NCBI RefSeq assembly: GCF_030848805.1
Contig: NC_092369.1
Span: 9,771,199-9,835,198, forward strand
DNA from: Temnothorax longispinosus
Lineage: Eukaryota > Arthropoda > Insecta > Hymenoptera > Formicidae
Reading direction: 5' to 3'
Length of the DNA stretch: 64,000 nt
Below the pieces are notes generated by a model, which worked only from the letters and a program-made list of their open reading frames with translations, was not told where the DNA came from and did not search any database. The translations under genes and the position numbers were made by a program. Shown piece by piece: positions 37,361 through 51,403 of this stretch (position 1 is its first letter; every line of letters starts with the position of its first letter).

Positions 37361-39800
37361 ATACGTATATAAATACCACCAATAAAAATTGTAACAATAA
37401 AATAAACAAATTTATAAATAAAATCGTTAAAATAAAATAGAAATAAATTTAGAGACAGATAAAATAGGTAATTTTATCGGGTTACAATTTATATTGGATT
37501 GTCAATGATCATTCATTCCTGCTCACTTAAAATGTTAACAATGATAAAATACGCAGTGTAACTTTAAAAAAATAAAAGATTTAAAAAATATATAATCTGC
37601 AATTGTTAATAAAACAAGTTTGAAGTTTACGAGGCAAATTTGGAAGCAACAAGGGAAATAAATACGGAGCATTGAATACTTTATTTTATATACGTATTGT
37701 TCATTAGAGAAGATCTGTATCTAGCGTTATTCGACGATATATCTGTATTCGGTACGGCCGGTATTCGGCGAATACGGCGAATGCGGACACAAAGGAGACT
37801 GAATATCGTTAAACAAGAACGGTGGAACTACCGGTAACAATTTCCGAGAAAGAGATTTATTTCCTCGCAAGGTGAATCAATAATAATATCAACGCGTGCT
37901 GAAATTTGCCTCTGCTAACCCGATCGTTCTTCCTTTGAAATATTACTTTGTCCTGCTTTTATTGCAGTATATTCGCTTTCTGTGGCGCCCTTCTGCTCGC
38001 TCAACGTACTCTGTGAAACCTTTTAGCCGGAAATATTGCAGTGATTGTCGGCGAGAATGTATAGAAATTCGTCTGTTGTACATGTTGCAGAGATAAGAAT
38101 CGTTTGCGTTAAGTATCTCGTACGATCAGAGATGTTTGCGATCAATATACTCCAAAAACAATCGCGTCTCATATAAACACATTCATGCAGCAAACTTGGA
38201 ATATTTAAATAATCATCCATATGCAAACTTTAATTAAAGATCTCTCCTTTTTTCTTAAACTTTCATAATATTTCTGGCTTATAAAGTATTCTGGTTATAT
38301 AAAGTTTTTTAAATATATATATATATATATATCTCTCAATTTCAATTTGTTAAATGCCTGCTTTTATATTTCAAAAGATTAAAAAAAGAATCTTTTTTTA
38401 AGAGGAGACAACATGTGACTTAAAACAAATAAGAAATAAGTATACAAAGATCATTTCAATAATTATACGATCATATCAATAATTATATTAAGAAAAAAAT
38501 GCAATTGTCAATCATCTTTCATTTAAGAATTCTTTAATACTACGTACGCGTAAATCATAAAAAATGCCAAAGCCGATAAAATGCTACGTTTTTCTTTTAT
38601 GGTAAAAGATATTTTGATTTTTTATATATATTGCGGTAAAGATTCTCTCTTATAGAAACGAGATGCGATGCACACGATTATAACTTTCATTCTATTTTTC
38701 GACGCTGTATGTGTACAGATTATCTTTGTACGTACGCGATCTTCTCGTAACTCAAGTCACGCTGTTATATTTTTAGCTTCTTCGCTACCATATGTAAAGT
38801 CGCGTGCGACATTGTCTCTAATATCTTTAGATCGAAGGGTGATTGCACGCTTATAAGTATATGTATGTAATATAGTCCAGCCTTTTAACACATACGATTA
38901 ACATCAGCATATTATAACATAACAAATATTAGTATATATAATTTAAACGGTATATCTTTTTTAAAAATAAAATAACATTTAAGTAAGAAAAACAACACTT
39001 TTCTGCAATTATTATCAGAATGCCCTATTAAACGTTGAGTTTAAGTAGACAGAAGAAGAATAATACTTAGTATAATGTACAAATTAAAAAATGAATTTAC
39101 ATTACTTATATTTTTTGTAAAAATATTTATATCATAATATTAACAAACAATTTATATCATAAATTATTAACTTCTTTCTCTATATCTTTTTGTACATGCA
39201 ATATTTTAATTTGGAAAACAAAACTAATTTTGGAATATTTTGACGTCTAGATAAAATATTAATATTAAATCTTACAGGCTGCGGAATTAAACGAATGAGA
39301 CTGTCAGACATTCGTACCGCTACAATAAGAATCGTGAGAGACGCGGGTTTCTTTACTTTCAGGATGAAGTTTTTCATCGCTTCTGCAGTCAGCGTATCTC
39401 GTAAATTTAAAACTAGTAGACAAGACTGAGAAAGATAAAAAGCAAGAAATCAGCGACTACGCAAAACACCGTTTCTACTTTCATAGAGACATAGAGAACG
39501 TAACATGAAAATAAGAAATAACGATAAATCTACTTTCGTCCAATCGATTAATCTCTTTGTCGTATCTTGCTCTCTCTCATATGTTTCGCGCGATCTTATT
39601 GCGATTGTCACAAAGTCTCAGCGGGGATCAAATTAAAGAATAATAAATGAGAAAATAAATTATCCCTTTGAGAGAAAGATTGGCGCAGTAATAGAACGTT
39701 GATAGAATTTTTTTAATAATAATGTATCTCTCACAATTATATATAATTCTATATATAGATACATTATAACGTTATTGTATCAAATTTCGTAGGTATAATG
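37361..39800. other. AT-rich stretch with minor GC patch
   Basis: A patch at about 37740-38100 contains a short tandem of GGCGAATACGGCGAAT (about 37767-37781) and no credible gene. The (AT)10 run at 38313-38332 is separate. An inverted repeat AATGTATCT/AGATACATT pairs 39721-39729 with 39757-39765. Frames of 60-67 codons in this region are featureless. Confidence 0.5.
38313..38332. repeat. (AT)10 microsatellite
   Basis: Ten uninterrupted AT dinucleotides. A simple repeat with no other content. Confidence 0.95.
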
Positions 39801-40320
39801 TAAGTTTAAGACGAAAATCGCGAGACTGACAAACGTTTCGTTCCAAATTAGAATCTCGCTGACCGTTTTTGAAATCGGATATCACGAGAATTTTCCGACA
39901 AATACCGTAGTACCGTAACGAAAATAGCCGGCATAGGAACGTGATGGCTGACTTTTCATTGGGCGGTACCACTCTGTGATTGTTCTAGCGGCAGTAGTGC
40001 AGGGTCAGCGACGGACCGGGCTTAGGGTTGGACCAGTGAATTGAGTCACCTTTATCGGAGACGCGGAATCGGCTTACCGCGCGGTAGATTGGATCTTTCG
40101 CACGGTACGATTCTACATGGGGACATGGATTTTCGCGAGAACGTGCCTTCCCGTTCTTATTGTCAGTCACGTTTTCGTTATGCTAAGGATTGGTTTCCGT
40201 CCTGTCGACACAGCTGCATTTTGAATCATTTCGCCGGGAGAGAGATCCAGTTGTGGTTCCGGAATGTACCGGCGCGGGCAGACTGAAATACGAAATGGAC
40301 AAGTTCTCCCGTAAATAATG
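39801..40320. other. GC-richer island
   Basis: A GC-richer block with overlapping 61- and 81-codon frames on opposite strands (39985-40170 and 40041-40286). It contains a perfect 12-bp palindrome TACCGCGCGGTA at 40075-40086. Neither frame is recognised. No gene is called. Confidence 0.4.
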
Positions 40321-41450
40321 CGTATAATCTTTGTGCATTAATGGTCGGATAGTTGATATGTCGCTGTCTCGTAACGTTTGGTAAAAATAAAAAAGATATA
40401 TAGATGGACGATATGATTATTATGAGCACAAAAATCCTTTCTAAAATATATTTTTTTAAAGAAATATGAACTCTCTCTCTCTCTCTCTCTTCTCTCTATG
40501 TATGAAATATATAATGCGGAATATTATATAACAACTATGTATTTTTAAATTATTGTTCATCCAAATTAAAACTGTAGAATATGTATAATCCTAATTTAAC
40601 TTTTATTAAAAGAATGCGCCGTATATTATTGATAATTTTAGTCTTATACTGCTATTGATTTTTATTTATATTGATAAATTTAATCCACCAACCAGATACC
40701 GATGTGATCCTTATGCAATATCTCTGTATATTACAGTAGTTTTGGTGGTTTATTTCTCATATCTCTCTTATCATGCATGCCGTAATTATATTAAAAATTT
40801 TTAATAATCTTGCAATTGGAATTCAGAATTAAAAAATCAAGATATTTCCTTAACCGTTAAATGTCCGCTAAGCGGTCATGGTGCGCAAAAAGCGACCACA
40901 CAGAAAGTGAAAAGTTCGATTTTCGTGAGAATGGTAAGTGATAGATTACGCGTAAGTAGAGGCCAGGAAAGAAGCGAATTCTTCGCGAGGCGAAGGGGGA
41001 AAACGCTTGAAAGTCACACAAGGGAATGAAGATGAACGACGTTACATTGCACGGATCAATGAAATGGTGTGAAAAATCGAGTGACCGATGAGGTTGAATG
41101 GGAAGAATGTGCGGAAAGGTGAACGGTATCAACTTCAAAATCCTTCGCGCAAATCATGCCAAAATGATAAACGAAGTCGGCCTATATCAGCTGACAAACA
41201 TATGCGCGAAAATTATAGTTGTATTGCAATAAATCACATTGTTGTTGCAAACAGTAAAATATTTAATTATACGACGCTCCGTCCTAAATTCCTATACCGT
41301 AGCATTTATTCTCGAATTTATAAACGATCTTGCATTAATATACGTTGACCTAGCATCATATTAATAATTTCGTTATACAGTCGAGAAAATACTTAATTAC
41401 GGCGCACTTTCCCTATTTCGCCGCGCAAATAATTGATCATCCGCAATCTA
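40321..41450. other. AT-rich then purine-biased stretch
   Basis: 40321-40840 is AT-rich with the CT microsatellite. 40880-41110 is biased to purines on the plus strand with AAAAGCG, GGCGAAGGGGGAAAACG and similar words, and gives a minus frame of 93 codons (40857-41138) that reflects this bias. No gene is seen. Confidence 0.45.
40471..40497. repeat. (CT)n microsatellite
   Basis: (CT)10 at 40471-40490 followed by TCTCTCT, a one-base slip that leaves a 27-nt pure pyrimidine run. Confidence 0.95.
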
Positions 41451-42010
41451 TTATAATTTGTTTGCAATTTGAACCGGAAAGATGGGAACCGTTTGAATCA
41501 TGAACAATCCATTTTGCTCACATGTAAGTGCACGTGCCGCGTTTGATGGTGAGGAGGAAGTACGAGACACGTGCTCCATCATATCTGTCTGAAGATGCAA
41601 TATGGAGGAGGCAGGTGCGTTTCTCTTCGCTACAATACGAAGTAAAAAAAAGTAGAGATTAAAGGGAAGGAATAGGCAAGGAAAATTTTGCAAAATGCAC
41701 TTTCGCAAGCCATAAAATTTATCAGCTTTCTTGGATTTTCGTTCGAATGTACATTTAAAGCGAGCTTCGTCCCTGAGACACGACGTAAGAGCGGATGTAT
41801 ATGTAAAAGGCTTTTTCTCGGCGAGACGCGCTTAAAGCCGTCTGAACTGCTGCATTTTTCACTCACTATTTGCATTATTCGTGGGCATCGGCGCACTCAA
41901 GCGTACACGTGGTTCCTACGACGAAACGGAGATGCAACGTCGGGTCGCGCGCGATCACGTAGGCCGTTCGTCCGTATAATAATGGCGCGACGCCAGTTGC
42001 AGTTGTAACA
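41451..42010. other. GC-richer island
   Basis: Overlapping frames of 85, 88 and 106 codons on both strands (41451-42008). The plus frame 41688-42008 is open through TCGGGTCGCGCGCGATCACG (41939-41958). No domain is recognised and no convincing splice pair brackets it. Confidence 0.4.
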
Positions 42011-45000
42011 TTTACCTAAAATGCTGAAACGACCGTACGTGGCAATAATTTCGAAGCAAATGGCTAATTCCAGGAAAATTTAGGGCACTCGTTAATCCGA
42101 TTAGTAGATCATCCCGGTTGATTACTTTGACAATAACTGGATAATTTTTGTCATACATGTGTAAGTACCTATATCACATGGGTGATATTAAGCGTGTACG
42201 TAAAGTCGCATAATGTGCCAGCATTCCCTTTCTTAACGTAAGTTTTCATAGAACGGCAATTGACGAAAACTTCTTTAGTATTTTAATATTATTCCATCGT
42301 GTTTATATAAAAATGTTGAAAAATTCGAAGCTCATGTAACGTTTTCATTAAATACTTGGCATATTCAGAAAATTTATAACTAGCGTTTTTGAAATATTTT
42401 GTGCGTTATAAAAGCTACCTGAGTTCATTAATTATAGATATTTCGTTAACGATATATTTATCATATTGCAAAGCTGCGCTCACAAGGATTACAAAAAAAT
42501 CTATCTAAAGATACATCTATTTATGAAATAGAGATGTGACTGTATTAAAAAGTAAAAAATATTTCTGTAATAGATATATGGATTCTCTATAATACTGTAA
42601 ATATTTAACATCTTTGCTGTACAATAATTATTACAAAAATATAATTTAACATTTATGTCACAATGATTACTGAATTGATTTAATAATTTCATGAACGACG
42701 TATATACGATAATGATAATAAATCAAATTATGCCCAAATTGACCGTTATTAAAAAATTCTAATGATAAAGAGAAAATCTCTCCTATCTAAGTTAGCCGAC
42801 ACGTCAATCAAACTATTAGAGCAATTACCGGCGGTGCCTATAGTAGACTCATCGGAGCTTATCGTTAACTTTAACCGGAGATTCTAGCTAAAACTAATCT
42901 TAAGTTTCTCTGTATTTAAAAACGTATTGTTTAAACAAAGAGATATATTAAATTTGTCTATTCAAAATTTCTACACACATAGTCGCTCATTATCGTTTCA
43001 TGGTATTATTCGAACCAATGTTGGATTTTCAGCATTAAGAAATCGGACATCTGTGCTATTTGATAATGTTATAATATTACGCTTTAGAGATATCTGAGAA
43101 GTGTTATATTTTTTTACAGTTTATAACACAGAGAGAGAAACGTTGAAATGTTTCATGATTTAATAATAGGCGCACAAAAATTTAATTATCATGTAATGAA
43201 ATAAATTTTTTATAACGTTTATATTTCGGTCATTAATATTATATATATAATATAATAATTGTTATAATGCCAGCAAATATACAAAAGAATCATTTCATAA
43301 AATGCTTTTTCTTGTTAATCTGTTAATTTTCACTCAGATAATAACAAATCTGTTTTTTTAATGGTATAAGTTAATATTTTCTTTATACTTCTATTGGTAG
43401 GTCCTAAGAACAACATATACGACGTTAACAGAAGTTACATAGCATGAAATTGTAGGAACCTTGGAGTGCTTGTATAGTGCATCGATGTGGTTACTTCCTG
43501 ATGAAACAGCAAGACACGGAAAGCCACGGCTTTCACGAAAGTTCTAATAATCGTGAAGTCTCTATAATGTTTTGAGACAACTTCGTCCGAGCTTGCGAAA
43601 GTTCATACGACTGATACTCCCCTCACGTCACTCGTTACACTCGTACAGAGAGTTATATATTGCTGTAGTTTAAATATAATAGTATAAAAGTAAATTTTGT
43701 TTGTGAACATTAACAAGGAAACTTTATAAGTTGAATACTTCCGCACCTCTTATAAAAATGTCATTTCTTGTACTCAATCATGCTTTTTACTTATATTTAG
43801 CTTATATACTCCGCGTTGCATCTTAAAATATATCAAACTAAAATGCATACTAAACTAAAATACGCTAAAATATACTAAGCCAATATGTAACTTAAGAAAG
43901 TAATAAACGGACAATAATACTCATTTTTTATGAGATAAGAGAATTCGTTCGTTATTGTTATGTCAAGTGCTTTGTCATAGCAGATTTTGCTGAGAAGAAT
44001 CATGATGTAATTTATATTCTGAAGAAAAGGCAGAAGAGGGCTATGATTGTGCTTAGGTTTGTTATTACATGACTAATAGCTGGGACCAAGGACAAAAGGG
44101 AAGATACGTCAGCTCATAAAGAGAAACAATAGATAAAGCGCGTATGACAATCATTTACAAAGTCTCTATTAGGATTCCAGAAAGTGTCTCTTTTTATCTT
44201 GTACCAACAGGATATTACTGAAATCGGATATTTGTTTCAGATGAGAAAAAATAATCCACCATTGAATGAGAACTGGATAATATTGGCTCGAAGTAGAGCA
44301 GATTCGATAATTGCAAACGAAGAGTCGAAAGAGAGAGAAAAAGAGTAAATTGACAGAGAAAATAAAAAAAAAACGATATTAACCAGTATTACGAAAGTAC
44401 CTATACTATAATAGCATATCTGAAACGTAACGCCAATGTGTTATTGATTTCTCGATAGGAGTTTGTTTGCTAAATATAGTAGAAATCAAATTTTGAAAAA
44501 TATAATTAATTTAAAGTACAAAAAGCAGATTACTGCAATTTAAATACGATAATTTACGTATAAATTATAAAATTTCTCCTGTAATATAAACATTTATCTA
44601 AACTTTCAATCAAAAACTAATTTTAGTTAGAAGAAATCGGAAAAAAATACATAGACTTAATGCGAATCACCAGGCTAATAATTTCAATAAAGCACGATAA
44701 AAATAAAGATAAATAGTATACCTACTTCGTGACTCGCATAGATAAATAATAATCATTGAAATACGTGTTTGCATATTTTCCGCGATATAATCAGAACTGT
44801 AGTTCTCAAGATCCTTCTCAAGAGTCTTTTTACCGATATCTTAAAATTTATTTGAAACAAAATGCGTATAAGCACTCGGTATAAGCAACTACAAGTTCAA
44901 TTTTCATTCGTTGCAGGTTGCGACGTGCCGCGACGGCAACATCAGTACAACAGTGGCAACTAAGTAAGAGAATGTTTGTACTCAGACTTCTATAAATGCG
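42011..45000. other. AT-rich noncoding stretch
   Basis: Almost free of open frames. A short hairpin ACATCTATTT/AAATAGAGATGT lies at about 42511-42536, and a GAAAGCC/GGCTTTC hairpin at 43519-43534. No gene was seen. Confidence 0.55.
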
Positions 45001-45600
45001 CGAGGAATACAAGCAAGCTCCTTCGCTGAAAAGCGTACGAAACTCAAACATAAAATGCAATCTTGTTTGCGCCTAGACAAAGAAAAGCGAAGACCATCAG
45101 CGCTAGAGATACAATAGGTATAATAAGAAGCCGAGTATGAAGGGCCAAGGATAGGATGAGAAAGGAGAGACGCGCTTTAGCGAGTCGTGTTATGTGTATC
45201 AACATTCTGTAGTGGCATTACCCTCTTGATTTTTGAAACATACTTTGTGGCGAGTAAAGAATGAATAAGAAGTAAAAACAGAGAGTAGCTTTAGCGACTA
45301 ATGACGTTAGTAGGCTAGCGATGGTTATCATTAAACCCTAACACATTAGCCATTTTAATTTATCGCTTTAATTTCGAGAGCGGAATAAACATATTCAATC
45401 TCATAATAATGAACTCGATGTATAATAGTCCCGTTAATAGGAAACTTGATATTTGCGAATTCATCCCGAAACAAAATACGCGCAATCGGATGTGAATAAT
45501 GTAACAATATAAGGTAATAATTAAATAAATTTATGCTAAATAGAAACACAGAGCAAATGTAGGCGAGGATCGCCAAAGAATCTGCAGTTGACGAGATCCA
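45001..45600. other. Purine-biased stretch, no gene
   Basis: About 45050-45300 is purine-rich on the plus strand (GAAAAGCGAAG, GAGAAAGGAGAG words). Two minus-strand frames of 70-82 codons have no domain. Nothing else is seen. Confidence 0.45.
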
Positions 45601-46480
45601 GAGACGCGATAAAATATGTATCTAAATGCGAAGTACACCGACCTTCTTTTGAATCGAGTCTTTTCAAGTATCTTTTCGCGAGGAAAGTACGCGTCAAAAG
45701 ATCGCTATAATGGAGTTTGGTTTGCGTTCGCTGGAAAATATGCTGGAGCACGCTATCCGCAGAAATGCCTTCTGCAGGACGCAAAGTAATAAATAAAGTT
45801 GCCTACTTTCCCACTTCGGCCACAATCCAAACACACCGGCAAAGCTATCCCGCGTTCGTACTCGCCCCTCTCATTCCTTCGCTCTTTATCCCGGCCATGT
45901 CGCCAGCTTCCATTCGCCAGCGACCGGAGATATGCGGCTGCGGACGAGACGGGGGTTGGCCAACGTCCAAGCAACTTCGAACGATTGCCTCCCGCGGAGG
46001 ACGTTGTGCCGTACGTTGCAGTATGTTTGAGCGCCTCTGGAATGTTTAGTTCTGCCGGTTCTGCGCAGTCCGTAATCTCTTCCATTCAGAGTATAACCCG
46101 GTAGTTTTCCGTCCTTGTTTGCGATTAATTGCGTTTGTATATACGCAAGATGGACGAGCGGGTCGGAAAGTGACTTGGAAGACTGCGCTCGATACAAATG
46201 ATCGCTGTTATGCTCAAGGCGGCGAATTACGGCTACGAGTGGAGGAGTTCAAAGTATCTCAGGGGGGTTGCCAATCCGCTCTTCGTCATTCTAGACCGGT
46301 TCTATCGGGCGATTCTACATCGTATCGAATATCGATATAGGGTAACGCAATCGTCAACTGTTGTGGGCGTTCAGACAACCTATATAGCGGCCTAATATAT
46401 TTCGAGGGTACGGACGCTAAGAGTGGCGCTGGGCAAAATTGCTTTTAGCTACGGTGTCGTTGGTATGTCGCTTTAAAATG
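45601..46480. other. Largest GC-richer island, many open frames
   Basis: About 0.8 kb of GC-richer DNA in which several frames on both strands are open for 100-110 codons (45717-46049, 45799-46104, 45753-46085, 45886-46197). The frame at 45799-46104 reads smoothly at its C-terminal end (PPAEDVVPYVAVCLSASGM) but starts from TTG, and its third-position GC is only modest by eye. Simultaneous open frames argue for composition instead of a gene. If an exon is hidden here I cannot place its ends. Confidence 0.4.
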
Positions 46481-47690
46481 CGGTATCGCTGCCGTGTATC
46501 TTGGGCGTGTTGTTGTTATGCTTTGGACACAGGTGACTATATTGCAAACCATCAAGATTCTTTACTACGGCATACCCAAAATGTATTCTAGGTCTCTTTC
46601 GTGGTTCACGACACTTTCAATTTGGCTCTCGAAAAACTTCAAGAGAGGAATGCATATAAGAAGAAATGTTCCTGACATGAAATTTATTACAACTTGAATT
46701 TACCAAGTCATTCGCGTTCAAAGCAGTTTTCATGAACTTTAAGATTTTAATGTAAAGTGTTACTGAGAGATTAGAGTATCAAAGATTTTGCAATAGTAAA
46801 AATAAGATATATTTTATTATATACGAGAGCAATCGGCAAAAATTTATAAAATATGTCCAGATACATATGAAACATACAATTAAAATTAAGTTTTAGCTAA
46901 CTAAAGCTAACTAAAGAGCCGTGTTAGAAAAGCACCATAAAATTCCCCTTACTAGGATAAGAATGTAATTTGTTGGGATTGAAAACGGAGCGAAGGACGA
47001 AGGACGAAGGTCATAGCTGGAGTGACGATGAGGACGGTGATCTCGGGAGCTTTGAAAATTGAACCTTAAGTAGACCGAGGGCGAGCTGCGCTACTCGTGA
47101 TATCTTTAGATGAGATTCTGGATAGTTTGGGAAAGCAGGGCGTCCTTGTCGACTTCGCTGAACGTTTGAAAAGTATATTAAAACTACAGTATTATGAAGA
47201 AAAAGTTCTAAGTTGCGATCGTATCATGTCTACAACAAATCTCAGATTGTAAATTAATAGGTAAATAATACATATTTGTAGTCTGCAAAAATATATGAAT
47301 CTTCACCAATTTGAGGTATATATTTATACGTATGTATTACAAAATTCATCAGACCAATCATTTCAAACTTCTTTAAATTAATTAACTAATTAATTTTAAT
47401 TAAATATATAAAGTTAAAATAATTTATTGTTAAAATTAATTCGAAAATGTTGAGATTAAATTAATAATTGTAATGTATTCTATTCTAGCGCTTTATAGTC
47501 TAATATATTCAGCCACAAATCGGAAATTTTTACGATTTATTTTTAAATTATAACACAACGCTTTTCCTTTTTGTCTTCTTTCAGCAAGAACTCATAAAGT
47601 TAGATCGCAATATGTTAAGAAACCATATAAACGTTCAACGGAACAATGCTGCAATGATATAAAAAAGTTTATTTCCTAGAATCATGCGAT
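46481..47690. other. AT-rich noncoding stretch
   Basis: No gene. Two short tandems: AGCTAACTAA words doubled at about 46895-46915 and CGAAGGA repeated nearly three times at about 46991-47010. TTAATTAA words cluster at about 47375-47405. Confidence 0.55.
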
Positions 47691-48240
47691 TTGTTCAATG
47701 CGTTTCCGTAAGCGCGTTTATGTCGTACGATACTGCGTGGAAGACGACGTGATGTCGGCATCTAAAGTCGTTATTCACACCGCGGGGCGCAAGAGGATTT
47801 TCGTGTTTCATGTGAACGCCAGCAGAGGTGGCGCAGACACGTTCATTCCAATTAATGCGACGCGATAAATCCTGCGAACCGGTCCGCCGACGCTTGTGGG
47901 CACCCGACACGTCCACGATCAGGAAATCGTTCGCTACCGACCGGATGACGGCCTCTCTTGTTCAACGACAAGAAGCGGCAGATCGTCAATCAAATGGATG
48001 GAGGAGATACGCTAAACTGCAAAGTGATTTCGTGCCGATACCATTTATCGCGAATCGTCCGAGGAAAGAAAAGACACATTCTGTGTACGTTTTTTGGAGA
48101 CAAAAAGACTTTTTCGTCAATAAAAGCTTTTTTCTCTCGCATTTAAATGTCGACAGTTTGCGAAAAAATGATTGGTCTAGAGATCGTGCTCTTGGAAGAA
48201 AAAAAATAACTGCATGCTATTAACTAACTAATCGCGTTAT
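47691..48240. other. GC-richer island with a 131-codon frame
   Basis: A GC-richer block whose plus frame 47828-48223 (131 codons, TTG start only) runs from GC-rich into AT-rich DNA. It overlaps a 73-codon minus frame. The product is basic with no domain that I recognise. This is within chance length for such composition. Confidence 0.4.
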
Positions 48241-51144
48241 TATAAGATTTTGCTCCATTTCTTAATTTATGTAATTTGTATATTTATCTCAGACGAATAA
48301 AATCAGCAATATTTCGATCGTGTATGATTTTTAATTAAATAAAATGTATTGTAATATATTAAATATAAGAAGTGCAATGTATAAAATGTATAGAAGAAAG
48401 TTTAGAGTTTTCCGCTGTTGTCAGAAAAGTTTTGGAGGCGACCAGCCATTTGTAGCAGCGCGTCATATTTTCGGTGTGCTTGAGAATGCTTTTCAAAAGC
48501 AGAGAATTTACGGAAGTCGCTAAGATTACGGAAAGGGTCAAGGAGTGGTCTGTTGAAAGCGAAATTTATCGCTTCCAACTGCATACCCTTATTTTTTGAA
48601 AACAAAAAGCCGCCACGGTATCTGAATGCGGTGTCGCTCATATATTAATGTAGCTATACAGATAATCGTTGCAAGGCTAATCTTTATAAAGAAATAACAC
48701 TCAATCCCAGAAATTGTATTTTCGCGCGATGTATTATATCATAAGACACAATAAAATATGAAATAACGATAACGTAAAATATAAAAATGATAGAGACCGC
48801 TCAGAAAATCGCTTTCCACATTTCTGGAAAAAAAGTTAATGTCTTATCTTCCTCTCTCTATCGCCGATAAACGACAAATCAATATCATTTTCTTAACAGC
48901 AACCCATTATTATTTTCTAGCTGCACTAAGATGGCCTATATTTCACTATCGATCTTCTCATCCTACTTCGCGAAAGTAGACAAATAAAAGTAATGAAAGT
49001 ATCTACTCCATGCATCTCAACAAAAAATTTTTATCTTTCCTCGGGAAATACGATTGCTTTTGATAAGGAAAAACTTAGGGTTATATTACTAAAGACTTAA
49101 TTAAATTAGATGTAAAATAAAATTACGTCAAGCTTAGAAAAATCTATTCCTTTAGATTTAATGACATCATATGATAATATTAATTACGGAGCATATACGT
49201 TTACGTGTATGAGGTTAAAATAATAAATTAAAACAGCTCTCTCTCTCTCCATTTATGTAAAATTGCAACACTAATTAAAGTTAAATAAAAAAATTGGAAG
49301 AATTAAAAATAAAAAAAAATTTTTAACTTAAAAAAAATTGTATTTAAAAAAGTCAAGTAACTTGATATTCCTAAAAGATTAAGAGGATCTAATCACACAA
49401 TTAGTATCTCTTTTGTTTGTATAAATAAATGTAATTAATTTAGCATTTTATCAGACTAAACCAATTTTCTTATTCTTATATTAGTCGATTCCATTGAGAA
49501 TCTGTGATCTTTTAATTAACCACGCTTAGACAAAAGAGGGTAAGGTGTTGGAAACTTGATTAAAGTTGAACATTGTTCTGGAAAATCTCAGAAAGCTTTG
49601 GGAGACTTTGAGCAATTTCACGACGACAACAAATGAGAAACTCCAGTAAGGCGAAAAATTGGAACAACGAGCCAAGCGCTCGTTGAAAATCTAAACAGGA
49701 CTAAGCAAACTCAAGGTTATGTAACGGACTTATTGTCAGCCTCGCTAAAATTGCTTGCTATAATAAAGTAGCAAGTGAACAGATCGCGTAATGCCTCCTG
49801 CCAATGAGATACGCCGGTAATGAAGGTACTTAATGAGGGTTTCGCCTTTCAGGAGTCCATTTCAATGCAAATTACAAGCATATGCAATTTTGTACATCCG
49901 TAATTGAACCTTTAGTTAATAAATCTTCTTTATTCTTGTCCACGAGAAATGAAAATAATGTGCTTACTACATTTAATTATATATAGCATTCTGTATCTTA
50001 AGTGATTTTTCTAAATCCTTTCCGACTATACAATTCCAATTATTATCACGTTCATTATTATTAACGTATAATAATGTACTTAAAAAAAATCATAAAATAT
50101 TTAAAATTTCTCTTTTGTAATTATTAAATTATTAAAAGTCAATACAATTTAATGATTTTCGGATATGTTAATAGAAGTTACATAATTTAAATTAAAATCT
50201 TGTAAAAGATAATAAAACAATATTAATGATAAATATCTAATTAACTTTTCATTATTAGCGTATTTCGTATTCTGAGATAAATACGTGATATACGCAATTA
50301 TGAATTACAGATTCCATTAAAATTTTGTACGAGAAACTTTGTAAAGACTATGATTATATCTTATGTGCGAGCTTATATCTTAGTAATAATACTACTTGTA
50401 CGTTGTTGTAAATATACTTAAATAAAGAAATTTTACAAAAATATATTTTTGTATGGTTATTTTGGAAAACAGTAAAGTTGGAAATTTGTTTCTTGGAATT
50501 ATCATTCCCAACTTCAATCTTCATTAATTAATTTCTGTATTGATATCAGATAAAATTAATCAGATTAATTTGCACCAAATGTTTAAAACAGCTAATTGTA
50601 TTTTGCATAATTTACTGCTACAGTTGTATGATTAGCCAAATATATATCGAAATCTTTGAAAAGTCATTTAAATAATAGCGCACAAAAGCGGGATAAGCCG
50701 TATACCCATTCAATTCTGACAATTAATTCATACAGTCAAAGGAAAATAAAGACCAACGAATGTTTTATTTTGTTGCGATAATAATTAGCCGTTTGCCGAA
50801 ATCCGTCGAAATCAATACCCCAAATAGCCGCGATAAAATCTGCAGACAAGAGAAAACTGGCGCGAAAAGAATATTCATAAATCTTTGAAGAGAAATCAAA
50901 CTTGACAGGCGAGCTGGTCATTAAAGCTGCGATACAGACCGGGAGGATATTCATCAACATGGCAATCGACCGAGCGCGCTGGAAGCCTCGTGCAAATGGG
51001 GATTGCAACGGGTATGAGGCTTATCCCGGTGTTTTCACCAAAATGAATTCCGTAATCATAACGTGACGAGCTTGTATCAGATGATAGTCGAATTAAATTT
51101 GCCTAACGAAATGTAGGAGATGAACCTTTCGGCTGAATAATAAT
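48241..51144. other. AT-rich noncoding stretch
   Basis: No credible gene. Slight GC patches occur at about 48400-48620 (79-codon minus frame), 49600-49860 and 50780-51060 (90-codon minus frame). A perfect 8-bp hairpin CAACGAGC/GCTCGTTG with a 5-nt loop lies at 49665-49685. 49900-50700 is strongly AT-rich and empty. Confidence 0.5.
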
Positions 51145-51146
51145 TA

Positions 51147-51401
51147 CACTGAAAAAAAAAATACTTAGATCCAAGTAAATATTTTTTCACATAGTACCAA
51201 TGGCTTATTTACTTAATATAATTACATATTTATTTAGAATTATATATTTTTACTTAATTTAAATAAATTATTATTTTTACTTAATTTAAGTAAAGATATC
51301 TAATTCTAAATAAATATGTGATTATATTAAATAAATAAGCCATTGGTACTATGTGAAAAAATATTTTCTTGGATCTGAGTATTTTTTTTTTTTTTTCAGT
51401 G
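51147..51401. mobile_element. TA-flanked near-total palindrome MITE (255 bp)
   Basis: The clearest mobile-element relic in the window. Almost the whole element is one inverted repeat. The left arm runs from CACTGAAAAAAAAAATACTT inward for roughly 110-120 bp and the right arm mirrors it with few mismatches, including CTTAGATCCAAG against CTCAGATCCAAG and the shared ACATAGTACCAATGGCTTAT. A poly-A run of slightly different length follows the CACTG end in each arm. TA dinucleotides flank both ends (51145-51146 and 51402-51403). No transposase is present. Low arm divergence suggests a younger insertion than the elements at 25.2 and 30.9 kb. Confidence 0.92.
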
Positions 51402-51403
51402 TA

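Noticed and set aside
39721..39765. Mobile element from the AATGTATCT/AGATACATT inverted repeat
   Set aside because: Arms of only 9-11 bp in AT-rich DNA with no target duplication; chance is sufficient.
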